Source: Auanema rhodensis (lineage: Eukaryota; Nematoda; Chromadorea; Rhabditida; Rhabditidae). Taken from it: a stretch of 64,000 nucleotides of DNA. Under the pieces are notes generated by a model. That model saw only the letters and a list, made by a program, of their open reading frames with translations. It had not been told where the DNA came from and searched no databases. The stretch is taken from assembly GCA_964057225.1 (NCBI GenBank), contig OZ059894.1, positions 16,460,476 through 16,524,475 of the forward strand, given 5' to 3'. This document shows, in pieces, positions 50,755-64,000 of this stretch (position 1 is the stretch's first letter; every line of letters begins with the position of its first letter). Made by a program: the position numbers and the translations under genes.

Positions 50755-51621
50755 TCAAAGTAAAACTTTTGCTTGGTAGGGTATACTATGACATATGAAA
50801 TCTCTAGGTGGGTTAGCAAATTTTTCCAAACAACATAATTCTCCAATGTTAACAGTTTCCTGCAAATAAACTCTAGGTTGGAAAGTATTTATCGACAAAC
50901 TCGAGGATGTCGAAAATATGTACATTCTCGTTCACCATAACCAGGTACGAGTAAATCAAAAAAAAAAGATCCATCTTCCAATGCTTCGATTTCGTGTATA
51001 TTACCTAAAATAATATTTAAACAAAAAATGGTGATGGATTTTTGCAACCTGTTATGGGTTGAACCATAACTACTCCGTCATTAGGAGTTACAATCTTCTC
51101 TCCCTCATATAATGCTTCGGAAAATTCAGGATGCTGTTGATAGCTGTCTACTGAATAGGACCTTATCTAGAAACGATGCAATCACAGAGAAAAACTAAAA
51201 CTGCAACCTTTAGGGCACCCCTCAAACATTTTATAAAACCGTGAATTTCAGGATGATCATGTAGGGGTAACTTTTTTGACCCCCTACTGAATCCAAATAT
51301 ACTAGCATGAACACCTTTTTCTTCATAAACTGAAGAATAAATAACTGGAGCAAAGACAGATTTGCAATATTCAACATCTGGTAATTTTCCTAAATTATCC
51401 TAATAAAAATAGAAATAGATCATGCGAAACCTATAACATCTTCATTGATATTTGAAAAATCGTTTGTTAATAAACGAATTGTAGATTCATCCCCTCGCTG
51501 AATTAATCCCGATATTCTGTAATATATCTAGTACACCCACAACTAGCTCATTGGAAAACCTGGACACTTTTCGAAGGAAAGACTCTAGAAGTCTAAGATC
51601 ACCAGGTGGACGAATAGCCAT
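50755..51621 (-). CDS. 2-aminoethanethiol (cysteamine) dioxygenase-like, PCO/ADO family
   Basis: Cupin-fold thiol dioxygenase that uses non-haem iron and O2. ADO oxidises cysteamine to hypotaurine and also N-terminal cysteines of proteins, acting as an oxygen sensor. The product is about 265 residues, close to human ADO (270). First-exon splicing at about 51560 removes a 45 bp intron and gives K-V-S-R-I-S-G-L-I-Q-R-G. The metal-binding segment is F-S-R-G-S-K-K-L-P-L-H-D-H-P-E-I-H-G, with the third histidine in I-H-E-I-E-A-L-E followed by F-F-F-D-L-L-V-P-G-Y. The end is C-H-S-I-P-Y-Q-A-K-V-L-L. One donor (about 51430) has two possible acceptors, so one to four residues there are uncertain. A TTTTAAG acceptor lies five bases before the ATG. 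Confidence 0.9.
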
Positions 51622-51848
51622 ACGCCCTTAAAACTTCACAACTACATCGGACTGTGAACCGATAGAAAAATATAAGAAAATGAAAATAACATTTTTTCTT
51701 TTACATAAATATAATAAAAAAATAAAAGCTTTATAGAGGGGCAAGATGGAAAATACCCATTATTATGAAAAAGGCAAAAATACCCAGAATGCAAAGTGAA
51801 ATATGACAAATAATAGATATCACAGGTAATATCAATAAATAAATAGAA

Positions 51849-54800
51849 TTATTTTAAAACGTTCTCTTGGTCATCATAACCGATAAAAATTTCCGATTTG
51901 GGATCGGGATATAATGTACTCCAAATCTTGGATGAACATTCGTTATTACAATTATCTATGACAGTATAAAAATTCTCGACCAACGTCTTAAAAAGGTCGA
52001 CATTATTTACATCAAAAACGGGGAAAGAAATATTAGCAATGATTGAAGAATCATATATTATGGCAGTCCAGATACCAGCTTGTTCCGGTTTTATTGACAA
52101 TGGCTGTAAATCTAAGGTTGAAAACTGAGATCCATATATGGAGTCATAAGATACGACGGTCTGGAAACAGAAGCATGAGTATATATTGTAAATAGTCAGA
52201 ATACCTGCTCAGTAATAATTTTATTAGTGGGATCTCTCCAAAGAAACTTGATCGGTGGACTTGTCTTCGTAGTATTCACAGTAGATGGCATGTTTGGTAC
52301 TTTTTTCCAGTTAAGTTTAACAGTGGGTGATCCATTCTTAATCACAAAAGATAAAAGCCCTTTAAAAAGTAAGATAACTACCAAATTAACATATTTGGTA
52401 AATCCACGATATAATTCCTCTTTGTGGTCAAGACCGACACCAAAACTTGCACTATCAAGCTTAAATCCATTTACAATAGATGGAGATACTATAGATGATC
52501 TTTCGACCGTATTCACCAATAATTGTACGACATTGGATTGATCAGCAACCTACAATAATGTTGGATACATAAATATTTGGAGTAACATATTCAATATACC
52601 TGTATTGTAAACACTATAAGAATAGGATGAGAACTTGATTCTCGGAAAGCATCTATCCGTTCGAGGGATAAAAAGCGGAAATCTTTCATTACCGATTTAT
52701 TAAGCAATGTTTTCGCTAATAAAGTATTATCAAGAGCTAAAATAATTTCGAAATCTACAAAAGTGTGGTGTAAAACCTACAAAACCCATCAATATCAGCC
52801 TTATAAAAGTTAACGAAGGTAGAATTGAAAGACGGATGGCTCGTATGGAGTAATTGAGGCCTGAAACATCGAGCATAATGCTTAATGCTATAAATGAGTC
52901 TACCTGAATCTTTGAGCTTGTGCTTCTGCCATGGCTATTGGTTCAATATCCACAAGACTTTCAAACTTTCGAGCGATATATTGAGCTTTTTGAAGAACAG
53001 TCTAAACCTTTACATATATTTGGAAAAGAATAAATATATAACAAACTTGAAGATTGAATTTAGAAGCATGTTCTTTTTTGAAAACAAGTGGTGAGCATCC
53101 ACACCAATCAACTACTTTTTTAAGAGTGGCACAACGGCAACCTGAGAAGGATATCTTTTGAGCTTTTGGAGACGGTTGAAAATGTACCTTGTTTTCTATT
53201 CCAATTGGTAAGTCTTAAATGGTTCGAAAAAATAGTTCCACAAAATTGAGAATTATGTCCAAGCTGAATTATGAAAATCAGGAGCACTATATAACACAGA
53301 TTCTCACAGTGTGATAAAAGCTTTCCACTGGCAAGATAATAGACGAAAACAAATATCTTAACTTCTTGGGAAGTTCTTCATCAGATACAGAATATTCAGC
53401 AAATTTACGATGAAGCACAATCCAATCAGAACCACCATCAATTCTCAAAGATCGTGGAAATTCTCCTCTGAAACAAATTAGTGAGATGATTCTAAATACG
53501 AATCAAACCGTTTCCCAATTCTCCACATTCTTTCTTCACATTCTTCAAAAACAAAGTCAAACCCTTGTTTTTGAATAAATCGAGCAGTATTATATCCATG
53601 ACTTGCGAGATATGACATCCCATTATTTCTTTAAAAAAGTGACTGTATTAAAATAATAGTAATAGATCACAACTGTGTTAATTGGGCTTCAAGTTCATCC
53701 AAAGACAACACAGGAAAATCACTTTCGGACATGTTCAAGAGGTAATCCCAGTCAGATATATGAGGTATTGTAATAGATCTTCTTATAGCATCTTTTAAAA
53801 TTGATGTTGAGAAAAGATACAAGTAGGAAGAAAACCTGTAACCATTTTCAGTAAGGACGCTCCTCCCCAAATTGTACTATGTCCATCTGGTGCAACATAA
53901 ACATTTCGAAGTTTAGCAGCCACAGCTTTCATTTCTAAATATATTAAATATAAGTTCAATCAAAACTTGATTGCTTAATTTGTTTATAATTGAAAACTCT
54001 TAACATGTTTTTATACAAGAAATGTTTCATTTTAAAGAATCAAGTTACCTGTAAGCATGTAAAGCTGTCTTTGATCAACATGAATATAATAGAAATGATT
54101 TGGAGAATAAATAGCTTTGAGTAAACGTTTCACCTAAACACTAGAATATTTCGGAAATCCCTGAATAATTGTATGCCTGTCTATCGTTACGGCCGTTGAG
54201 CTGCAGCAGAAACAGAATACGAATTTGTTTCTGTTGCGAATTTGCAGAAATGATAGTAGTGTTCACATAAGCCGCCTTCGATAGAGTGGTTGCTTCTGAA
54301 ATTGTTCATTAGGATCATAAATGCTTTTGATCTTCCTTTTTAATCCAGTCCTGTAAACATCGATAGCATTAAATCCACCACAGAATTCGTTTTCATTTCC
54401 AGAACATAAGTATTCCGCACATTTCTCTTTTGGTAAAGTTGTGGAATTTAGAACATCACCACAGAAACATTCTCTACCAAACTCTAAGCCTGAATAACAC
54501 GGCGTTTTACACTTTACTGAATTTCACGAAACCGTAATAAATAAATCCTGCGCGATAACAGTGTGCAAGACATTTTTCATGAGAATTATCTGTTTTGAAT
54601 TCATATGTGAAATCAGTCAACGTTCGTTGCTTTGGCGAATCCGAGAAACATCCCATATGTGAAGACACAAGTGAGGTATCTGAAAATTCTCTGTCATGCA
54701 AAAACCTAGTACCTACAAACCATGATTAGAACAACTGCTCTCAGGAAACACGTCATGAAACTTTCCATTTTTCAGCTTACAAACTGATTCAGTTAGCTGA

Positions 54801-55129
54801 AAATTCGTGAAACTTCTGGCATAATAAATTTCGTCCTACTTTCAACCTACAACTCTCACTTTTAACCCGCTCGAGAACACTTTTAGCTAGAGGATCAGTT
54901 ACTGAGCATGAATATGGATCATCAGTCTGAAAATAAATATGAATACTATTTGTGGGAAATTCATTTATGGTACAACCTGTTCAACTGCCTTTAGGAAATG
55001 AACAGAATGTGTATTCGGCTGTTCGATGAAATAATAAATTATAAATATATTTCCGAAGAAAAACAGTATGGTTATGATTACAATAAACAGGGACCGATAT
55101 ATCGGCCATCGCAACATTGAAGAAAGCAT
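51849..55129 (-). CDS. sqv-6: peptide O-xylosyltransferase (SQV-6 type) with WSC domain
   Basis: Golgi type II enzyme that adds xylose from UDP-xylose to serines of proteoglycan cores, the first step of heparan and chondroitin sulfate. The signal anchor is near residues 8-35 (S-L-F-I-V-I-I-T-I-L-F-F-F-G-N-I-F-I-I-Y-Y). A WSC domain follows at about 54360-54690 (C-F-S-D-S-P-K-Q-R...C-L-A-H-C-Y-R-A-G-F...C-F-C-G-D...F-C-G-G-F). Then comes the GT14 Core-2/I-branching domain (L-K-A-I-Y-S-P-N-H-F-Y-Y-I-H-V-D; G-H-S-T-I-W-G-G-A-S; W-D-Y-L-L-N-M-S-E-S-D-F-P; G-S-D-W-I-V-L-H-R-K-F) and the xylosyltransferase C-terminal domain at 51849-52900. C. elegans SQV-6 has the same WSC-GT14-XylT_C order. Not every exon edge was resolved, and the stop could be one base off. 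First gene of the five-gene cluster. Confidence 0.92.
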
Positions 55130-55704
55130 TTTACTCTGAAACACTTTACATAATGAATAAATTTCAAGAAAGAACCTCACCTAATACTATTTTTTAGAAA
55201 AAATTTGTGAACACTTCTTAACACATGAATGATCATCTAAACATTTACAGCATCTGGAAGTATAAAATAAACTAAAATCAGAATTATTTTCAACTTTATC
55301 TTAAATGCGCACATTTGAGATTTTTTCAAACTAAACATTCAAACTGGGCATACACGTTATTATATTAGCATAGATATAGCAAATTGTCAAATCGGCAAGT
55401 CAAAATAATATAAAAACAGATAAATTTCAAAAAAATGAGATATGTACTTAACACAAAGCTGTAAAAAAACATATTTTTTATATACCTACAACATTTGAAG
55501 CTGGTTTTCATTCAGTTAAGTGAAATAGCAATCTTAAGATATTCTAGCTGAAGCTAGAACAAAACTTGCTCGTCAGACGAAAAATGGGATATCTTAAGTA
55601 CACGATTTTTTGCGGACTAGTATATCTTATTTTAATAGCTTCTTTATAAACCTAAAATTTGGACATTGAGCGGATTTGATTGTTCTCATAGAGACTATTT
55701 CGGG
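55130..55704. promoter_or_regulatory. divergent intergenic region, xylosyltransferase operon / BMP ligand
   Basis: 575 bp between two divergent start codons. AT-rich. It should hold start signals for both the leftward cluster and the ligand gene. No recognisable element. Confidence 0.5.
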
Positions 55705-57381
55705 ATGAGGTCAACCCTACTTCCTTTTGTAACGCTATTTGAACTAATTTGTGTTGTCTCCACTGAAAAGGCATACTTTTTAGAAGAAGGATCGGATCAA
55801 ACATATGCAACAGAAGTTGATCAGTTGGGTTTTTTCTTTACTTTTTAGTATATTTTATATTATTTAAGATCGAATGGAGTTAATGGTCAAATTTTGGATT
55901 TATTAGGTCTTGATAATCCTACCTCAGCTCCTCTAAACAAGCGAAATGATAAAGTAGCTACCTATATGGAAGAACTTTATAAGCAAATTGAATCTGAAGA
56001 TCAATCATTGTATAAAAAATGAAAAGAAACATCTTCTATTTTTTCGTTCAGAGAAAACAATCAGAAAGAAAAAAAGGAACGATCTACATGGGGTATAACT
56101 GATAGGATATTGGCATTGACACCAGAAGGTAAAATAAGAGTAACTTAATTCATTGCAAATTGTGTTCTAGAAGTATCTGCTTTTGGAGATAGTATGGTAA
56201 GGATGGCATTCAACTCCGAAAACTTATTATCGCAAGGAAAAAAATCTATATTAACTCAATCTGAACTTCACTTGTTTTTTAAAGACACAGACTTACCGAT
56301 TGTCGTTAAATTGTTCTATGAAAAGTGAAGTAATTTATTTTGATATTAAAATAACTAACTCTTTCAGAGAAAGCAAGTTGATAGAAACTGTAAGGAAAGA
56401 GTTTCCTGCAGGAACCAAGGAACTCACACTAAACTCCACAGAATGTATTTATAATTGGATTCACAATTCTGTTTCTTCATCCATGTTTGTTCATATTTCT
56501 TCAGGTAATACAAGCGTAAAAATACTTTTTCTTATCATATTTGTTAAGGAGAATTGTTGGATAGCTTCATAGTGGCTGGTTTTGTTGATGGTAAATTCTT
56601 TAATAATAATAAACAAACATTAATTTTAGCTATTTACAATTTAAATCGCTCATCTTTCTTTTTTTTGGTTACTCAAAAACTATTTGCTTTTCTATCGAAT
56701 AATTGTCTTGGGTATTTTCATTTTAAGATGTCCCCCCTGTGAAGAAGCGTGAAAGACGCTCTGTTAATAGTATGCCAACCTCTGTTAATCAACATGACAA
56801 AAATGACGATGAAGGGGAGTCGTCAGATGAGGGTGCGTTATCTTTTCATTTTCATGATCGAGATGGGTGTTGCATTTGTTACACTGTGACTTCGTACATC
56901 CAACGTAGATTTATGTTACTCTTCGCTATAAAGCTAACGTCATTTTGCACTTTGCAACTGATCCCCTCAATTACAGGCGGAGGCTGCAGGCGTCATGGGC
57001 TATATGTAAACTTTGAAAATTTAGGATGGAAGGTGCGAATTTTGTTATTTTACTTCACCAAAATTTGGAATTCAGAGTTGGATTATTGCTCCTGAAGGGT
57101 ATTCTGCTTTTTACTGTGGAGGTGGATGCTCATTTCCTATGAACAATAGAATGAATGCTTCAAATCATGCCATTGTACAAACTCTTGTAAGAAATATTTC
57201 TTCACAGTTTTAAAAGCATGTTTTATTTTAGGCTCATTCGGTCCATCCTTCGAGAGCAGAAAATACTAAATGTGCTCCAACTGTGCTCACTTCGTTGAAG
57301 ATTCTTTTCATAGACAATCATCAGAACGTTGTTATGAAAAAATACAAGGATATGGTTGTTCAAGAATGCGCTTGTCATTAA
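55705..57381 (+). CDS. TGF-beta superfamily ligand, BMP5-8 / TIG-2 like
   Basis: Secreted growth factor precursor. Ten exons (55705-55823, 55869-56009, 56052-56128, 56171-56324, 56368-56504, 56549-56590, 56728-56832, 56977-57032, 57076-57186, 57232-57381) sum to 364 codons. Signal peptide [16 protein letters not shown]. The prodomain contains an N-S-T sequon. A furin site K-K-R-E-R-R-S releases a mature domain with an acidic arm (D-D-E-G-E-S-S-D-E). The knot part reads [34 protein letters not shown] and ends C-A-C-H, closest to BMP5-8 and C. elegans TIG-2. Only six of the usual seven mature cysteines are present: N-T-K-C-A-P-T replaces the P-C-C-A-P-T of BMP7, so the dimer-linking cysteine is a lysine. 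The intron 56010-56051 hides an in-frame TGA when read through. Confidence 0.92.
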
Positions 57382-57739
57382 CCCACAAAACATAATTGTT
57401 TTTATTACTTGCATGTGTATATATTTTCATTTTTCTAATAATGTAGTTTAGCTTTAAGCGAATTCATAGCTTTAGAGATTTTCTCGCCCATTCCCCGTCA
57501 TACGTTGGTGTTCCTTAAATAGCATATGTCCCCGTGATTTGTTGGTGCTCTATGTTTTAAGCTTTATTTTTTTCAATATAAACGTTTTAATTTATAGAAT
57601 CTATCACATATTGCAGGGTAAAAATTACCACAATACTTCAGACATGCTCTTCAACATAAGCATATTTGAGCACCAATGAGATTATAAAATGATTTTGTGG
57701 GAATATAATAGTTCATAACACATATCAGATTTAGAAATC

Positions 57740-59112
57740 TTACTTCATTTCATCGGGAGTCTTCTGTCTCAGCCATGCTGGTGGAACAACCAAAACTAGA
57801 ACGGTAACACAATACAGCACGACTGATATAACGGAAAAATTATATATAAAGTCCAATTTAGTGCCACACTTGAGGCCGAAAGAACATTTAAATCTGAAAA
57901 TGCTCAATGTGATGAAGGAATGACAAAGGTTTTTTTTGTTATTTACAAGTGTTTAAAAGTAAAGGGTGTGCTTATTTTTGAAGAATTATCATAGATAAGC
58001 GGTTGTAAGAAGATTAGATCAATTTAGTTTGGATAATATTCTTCTAAATAGACTTACGATCCACTATCGGCGAAGATAGCGTATTGTGTGTATCCAATCA
58101 AAGCTTGTATACAGCTGACTAGGAAGCAAGCAGAACCTACTGTTCTATGCACAGGCATGAATTTTTGTTTCAACTTTAGACTCATGCCTGGTAAGAAGAA
58201 GCTAAAGAAACCGAAAGAGAACTAAATAGGAAAATAAGTGGTAGTATGTTTGCACGCATTACCTGAGCTAAATAAACCCCCATTACTGCCAGTCCAATCC
58301 AGCTGTGAACGGAAGTAAAATTATAATTTCCCTAAAAAAACAACTTAATTAATTGTTGTAAAATTGTTAATCATACATCAATATTCTTCTGAAGGATTGC
58401 AACGGTTAAACCAACTGCAAAAAATCCAATAGCTAATATATGGTAAAGAACATGAACCAATTTCGAGAGAATTTTAATGTCATATCGGTATAAACGGTAG
58501 GATAGTAGAGCTGCAAGTTAGAATTCTTATTTTTTGACCCAGTAAATCATAGCGCAATAAAGTATTAATTCGAATTTATGAGTCGACTGTGTATGTATTA
58601 AAGTCAAAAGTGCACAATTCTATAAGCTGTGCTTGTTACACTTACTAGATTTAAGTGTTAAAAATTCTTATCAAAACACTTCAAGCATAAAACTATCGAT
58701 TGACCAGATAATCAACTAATACATATATTTCAAAAAATTGTTGAAAAATTAGTCATTGCTTGATTAACTGATTACACTATATGCAGGCACTCATAGGGTT
58801 TTTTTTCTTTTTTCTTTTGTAATAGTAGGTCCTACCTTCGCCTTGAAAATATACAAGACCCAGCATCATGAAAAATCCATGGAAGTTTTGTGGGTTTCCT
58901 GGTGTGCTTGCACTTGGCCATGCCATTCCATAGCCCATTGTATTAAATAAATATGCTGAAATATGGTAATATGATGTGTCTCATGTTTTGAGTACTTTAC
59001 CTGATAGTATCACCATAGAAAAGCCACATATTTGATTAAAAGCTAAGATAATTTCAAAATATCGATGTTTCCATGTTAAAAATGAGTATGGTGAGAGTTC
59101 ATTAGATGTCAT
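57740..59112 (-). CDS. cytochrome b561 family transmembrane ferrireductase
   Basis: Six-helix di-haem protein that passes electrons from cytosolic ascorbate across a membrane to monodehydroascorbate or ferric iron. Six exons (59001-59112, 58836-58955, 58377-58510, 58263-58331, 58058-58221, 57740-57893) sum to 251 codons, normal for the family. Haem-ligand histidines appear in conserved settings: N-F-H-G-F-F-M-M-L-G, K-L-V-H-V-L-Y-H-I-L-A, F-T-S-V-H-S-W-I-G-L and F-M-P-V-H-R-T-V-G. Six hydrophobic helices can be seen. The basic S-Y-R-L-Y-R segment matches the cytosolic ascorbate-side motif. The C-terminal tail is short and charged. Convergent with the BMP gene (359 bp between stops). Confidence 0.94.
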
Positions 59113-59986
59113 TCCAAAGTATATTTGTTTGTAACTACTTGTGAGATATCAGCAATCTTCTTATACAGCTGTTTCCAAAGTAAATATTACCTAAGAATTA
59201 AAAACGGTTAAAACTGCTATTGAATAAAGGCATGAATGAAGAAGTAAGAAGAGGAGAATGATTGTAATCGTTTTAATGATTGCTAACTCAATACCAATAC
59301 TATTCATGTAGGTGTGTTAGAATTTAATGTGTACATGCACATGTGCATAACAGACATACTCACCATACTCTTTGGCATGAATCATTCAAATCATTTTTGA
59401 AAGGTTACAGTGAAAGCTAAATATTCAGGCCATTTCATTAGAAAGAAATTTCAAATTAAAATTATTTAATCTGTAAACTGAGAAAAATATAACATGTGGG
59501 AGATTCTGAATGAAAATAACATTTTGCTCTCATTGAAGAACTTAGACAAAGAAAGAAAAAAAGGTGAATGCAAATGATACATTATCGAGAGCTGTGAAAA
59601 TGATAAAAAGAAAAAGATGAAAGCAGGAATAATCAACATTGACCTCAATACTTTCGTGATGTTAGGTCAGTCGAGGCTGGGTACTTTCGTAGCTAGGGAT
59701 AGACTGATATGTTATCAATTCTTGCATAGTTAAACAAATAGCATAATTAAGACTATGAGAAATAAAAATTACAAATTTGAATATGTTTTATTGGAGATGC
59801 ATTAATATATAGATTTTGGACTACTTACACTACCGGACCAGTCTGGTTTTGAAGCGTAATTCTCCCATCGCTTCCACCTTATCAGTTTGTCCAGAGGCTA
59901 CACGTTCTTACGATACACAAATTGCCGTCAATTGATATCAATCTCATATTTGGACAATGTTTGCACCCTTTCAATACTATCTTTCA

Positions 59987-60027
<41 letters not shown>

Positions 60028-60204
60028 TACCCTCTGTCTATCTTTATGTGTCGCTACAACCTTTATTTGCTCCACCCCATTTGTTTTTTTTTGGAAAATG
60101 TTGATGATAATGGCTAAAAACAGATGATCCTCAGCACTAATTACTGATTTATGCTTTATGAAATACAATGTTGATTGAACTCATTTTTTACATTATAGGA
60201 GGAC
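59113..60204. promoter_or_regulatory. divergent intergenic region, cytochrome b561 / PEX6
   Basis: 1.1 kb between divergent start codons, AT-rich, containing a pure (CT)n run. The frames here (59466-59648, 59922-60104) are products of low complexity. No other motif is recognised. Confidence 0.5.
59989..60024. repeat. (CT)n microsatellite
   Basis: About 36 bp of CT dinucleotides, near-perfect, 180-215 bp upstream of the PEX6 start codon. Read on the other strand it is (GA)n, the kind of tract bound by GAGA-type factors in some animals. Confidence 0.9.
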
Positions 60205-63238
<3,034 letters not shown>

Positions 63239-63420
63239 AATCAAAAATTATTTATAATATAGATATTAAGTTTTAAGAATAAGATGAATTATCAAAAATA
63301 AAGCAAACACCGAAATCTTATAATATATATTAATAAATACAGTTACGGATTCCCTTTCGTCAAATTAGTATTGCCTTTGCGATCTCTGCCAGAAACTTGA
63401 TATATAGCTAGAATGAATTG

Positions 63421-64000
63421 TTAAACGAATTGTGGGATACACAAACCTTGAATAATTCGAGCATGCTTTTCTGATGCATCCAGATGGGAAGAGGACTCGT
63501 GGATTTGTGTATCTTCAAGATCAAAAAAGGATTGTGTAGATTCAACGGAAAGACTAGTTGTCTGAATTTCATATATTGAAATAGTATTACGGTTAGCATT
63601 AACCTCTTCTGATGAATCATCGGAAGATGATTCTTTAGAGTCTTTAGAGTCTTTTGATTCTTTTGAATCTTTCAAGGAACTCAACTCTGTAGAATTCGCT
63701 GTTTTTTTTTCGTCTCTCTCCTCTTTCACGTCTTTCTGATCTTTTGAATCCTTTGGCTTTTCAACTTTATCAAAATCATGAGGAGCGGGAACTTCTTCAG
63801 CTTTTGGCGAGTTCATAACAAGAGAATTTCTTTGATGAATATCTCTTTGTGCCACTAAGTCTGTAAACAAAGTTGAGTCAAAAAGGTGTTCCGATCTTAC
63901 CTCCATATGCTGATCTATTGCCAATGTCAGTCCAACAAGCAACGAAGGTTGTAAATGTTAACCCTATAGCAAATGATATGCCCAATCCAAGCGCCCATGG
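63421..64000 (-). CDS. C-terminal part of an unknown membrane protein (runs out of the window)
   Basis: Two exons are visible: 63901 to beyond 64000, and 63421-63860, joined in phase by a 40 bp intron. The right exon encodes a hydrophobic helix (W-A-L-G-L-G-I-S-F-A-I-G-L-T-F-T-T-F-V-A) followed by C-W-T-D-I-G-N-R-S. The rest is a hydrophilic tail of about 150 residues with an acidic and basic low-complexity core of K-D-S units (K-D-S-K-E-S-K-D-S-K-D-S-K-E-S-S-S-D-D) and the ending G-L-C-I-P-Q-F-V. The tail has many possible casein-kinase sites. The start lies outside the window. Whether the tail is cytosolic cannot be told. Convergent with PEX6 (182 bp between stops). Family not recognised. 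Confidence 0.72.

Larger units (their letters stand above)
46279..55129 (-). other. candidate five-gene operon XYLT-ADO-TDRD3-ISCA1-NAA40
   Basis: Five leftward genes separated by 227, 222, 189 and 262 bp. ADO, TDRD3, ISCA1 and NAA40 each have an AG acceptor 0-5 bases before the ATG (TTTTAAG, TTTTAG, GAGTTAG, TTTTCTCAG). This matches nematode operons, where downstream genes receive a spliced leader. XYLT would be the promoter-proximal gene, with its control DNA at 55130-55704. Confidence 0.65.

Noticed and set aside
55981-56051. Apparent in-frame stop (TGA) in the BMP prodomain, considered as a pseudogene sign
   Set aside because: A 42 bp GT-AG intron (56010-56051) removes it, and the whole gene then sums to an exact codon number.
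56554-56742. 62-codon frame in the BMP region
   Set aside because: Lies mostly in the intron 56591-56727; the flanking exons are in other frames.

Overview
This window is nuclear DNA of a nematode. Protein genes are split by many GT-AG introns of about 33-60 bp. The flanking DNA is AT-rich. Several protein types point to a worm: a xylosyltransferase with a WSC domain, a secreted protein with repeats like the nematode cell-migration protein MIG-18, and close-packed same-strand genes whose internal members each have a splice acceptor just before the ATG, as in spliced-leader (SL) operons. The species cannot be named from the sequence.

Layout. (1) 1-20,560: one large minus-strand gene, an alpha-neurexin, starts at 20,560 and runs left out of the window. 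Its ectodomain is packed between 14,020 and 20,560. It then has a 6.46 kb intron, two stalk exons at 7,461-7,558 and 6,751-6,841, and no transmembrane or tail exon that I could find. (2) 20,561-31,161: a gene-poor stretch with no confident gene. (3) 31,162-34,383: three leftward genes of unknown function, probably cotranscribed. (4) 34,980-38,431: two rightward genes, a secreted protein and a small type I membrane protein. (5) 38,611-42,630: mitochondrial ribosomal protein L39 (leftward), then a GALNT7-like GalNAc transferase (rightward). (6) 42,856-45,077: two leftward secreted proteins, one MIG-18-like and one short LRR-type. (7) 46,279-55,129: a leftward five-gene cluster, xylosyltransferase, cysteamine dioxygenase, TDRD3, ISCA1 and NAA40, with 189-262 bp gaps. 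(8) 55,705-57,381: a BMP/TIG-2-like TGF-beta ligand. (9) 57,740-59,112: cytochrome b561. (10) 60,205-63,238: PEX6. (11) 63,421 to the end: the C-terminal part of an unknown membrane protein.

Most recognised genes are housekeeping (mitochondrion, peroxisome, Golgi glycosylation) or extracellular (neurexin, BMP, MIG-18-like). I see no evidence of a mobile element, CRISPR array or horizontally acquired island. I reconstructed exons by hand from splice signals and reading frame. For 15 genes the summed exon lengths are an exact multiple of three. The most unusual points are a BMP-type ligand lacking the cysteine that normally links the dimer, the neurexin gene with very large 3' introns, the five-gene candidate operon, and the cluster of three unrecognised genes.
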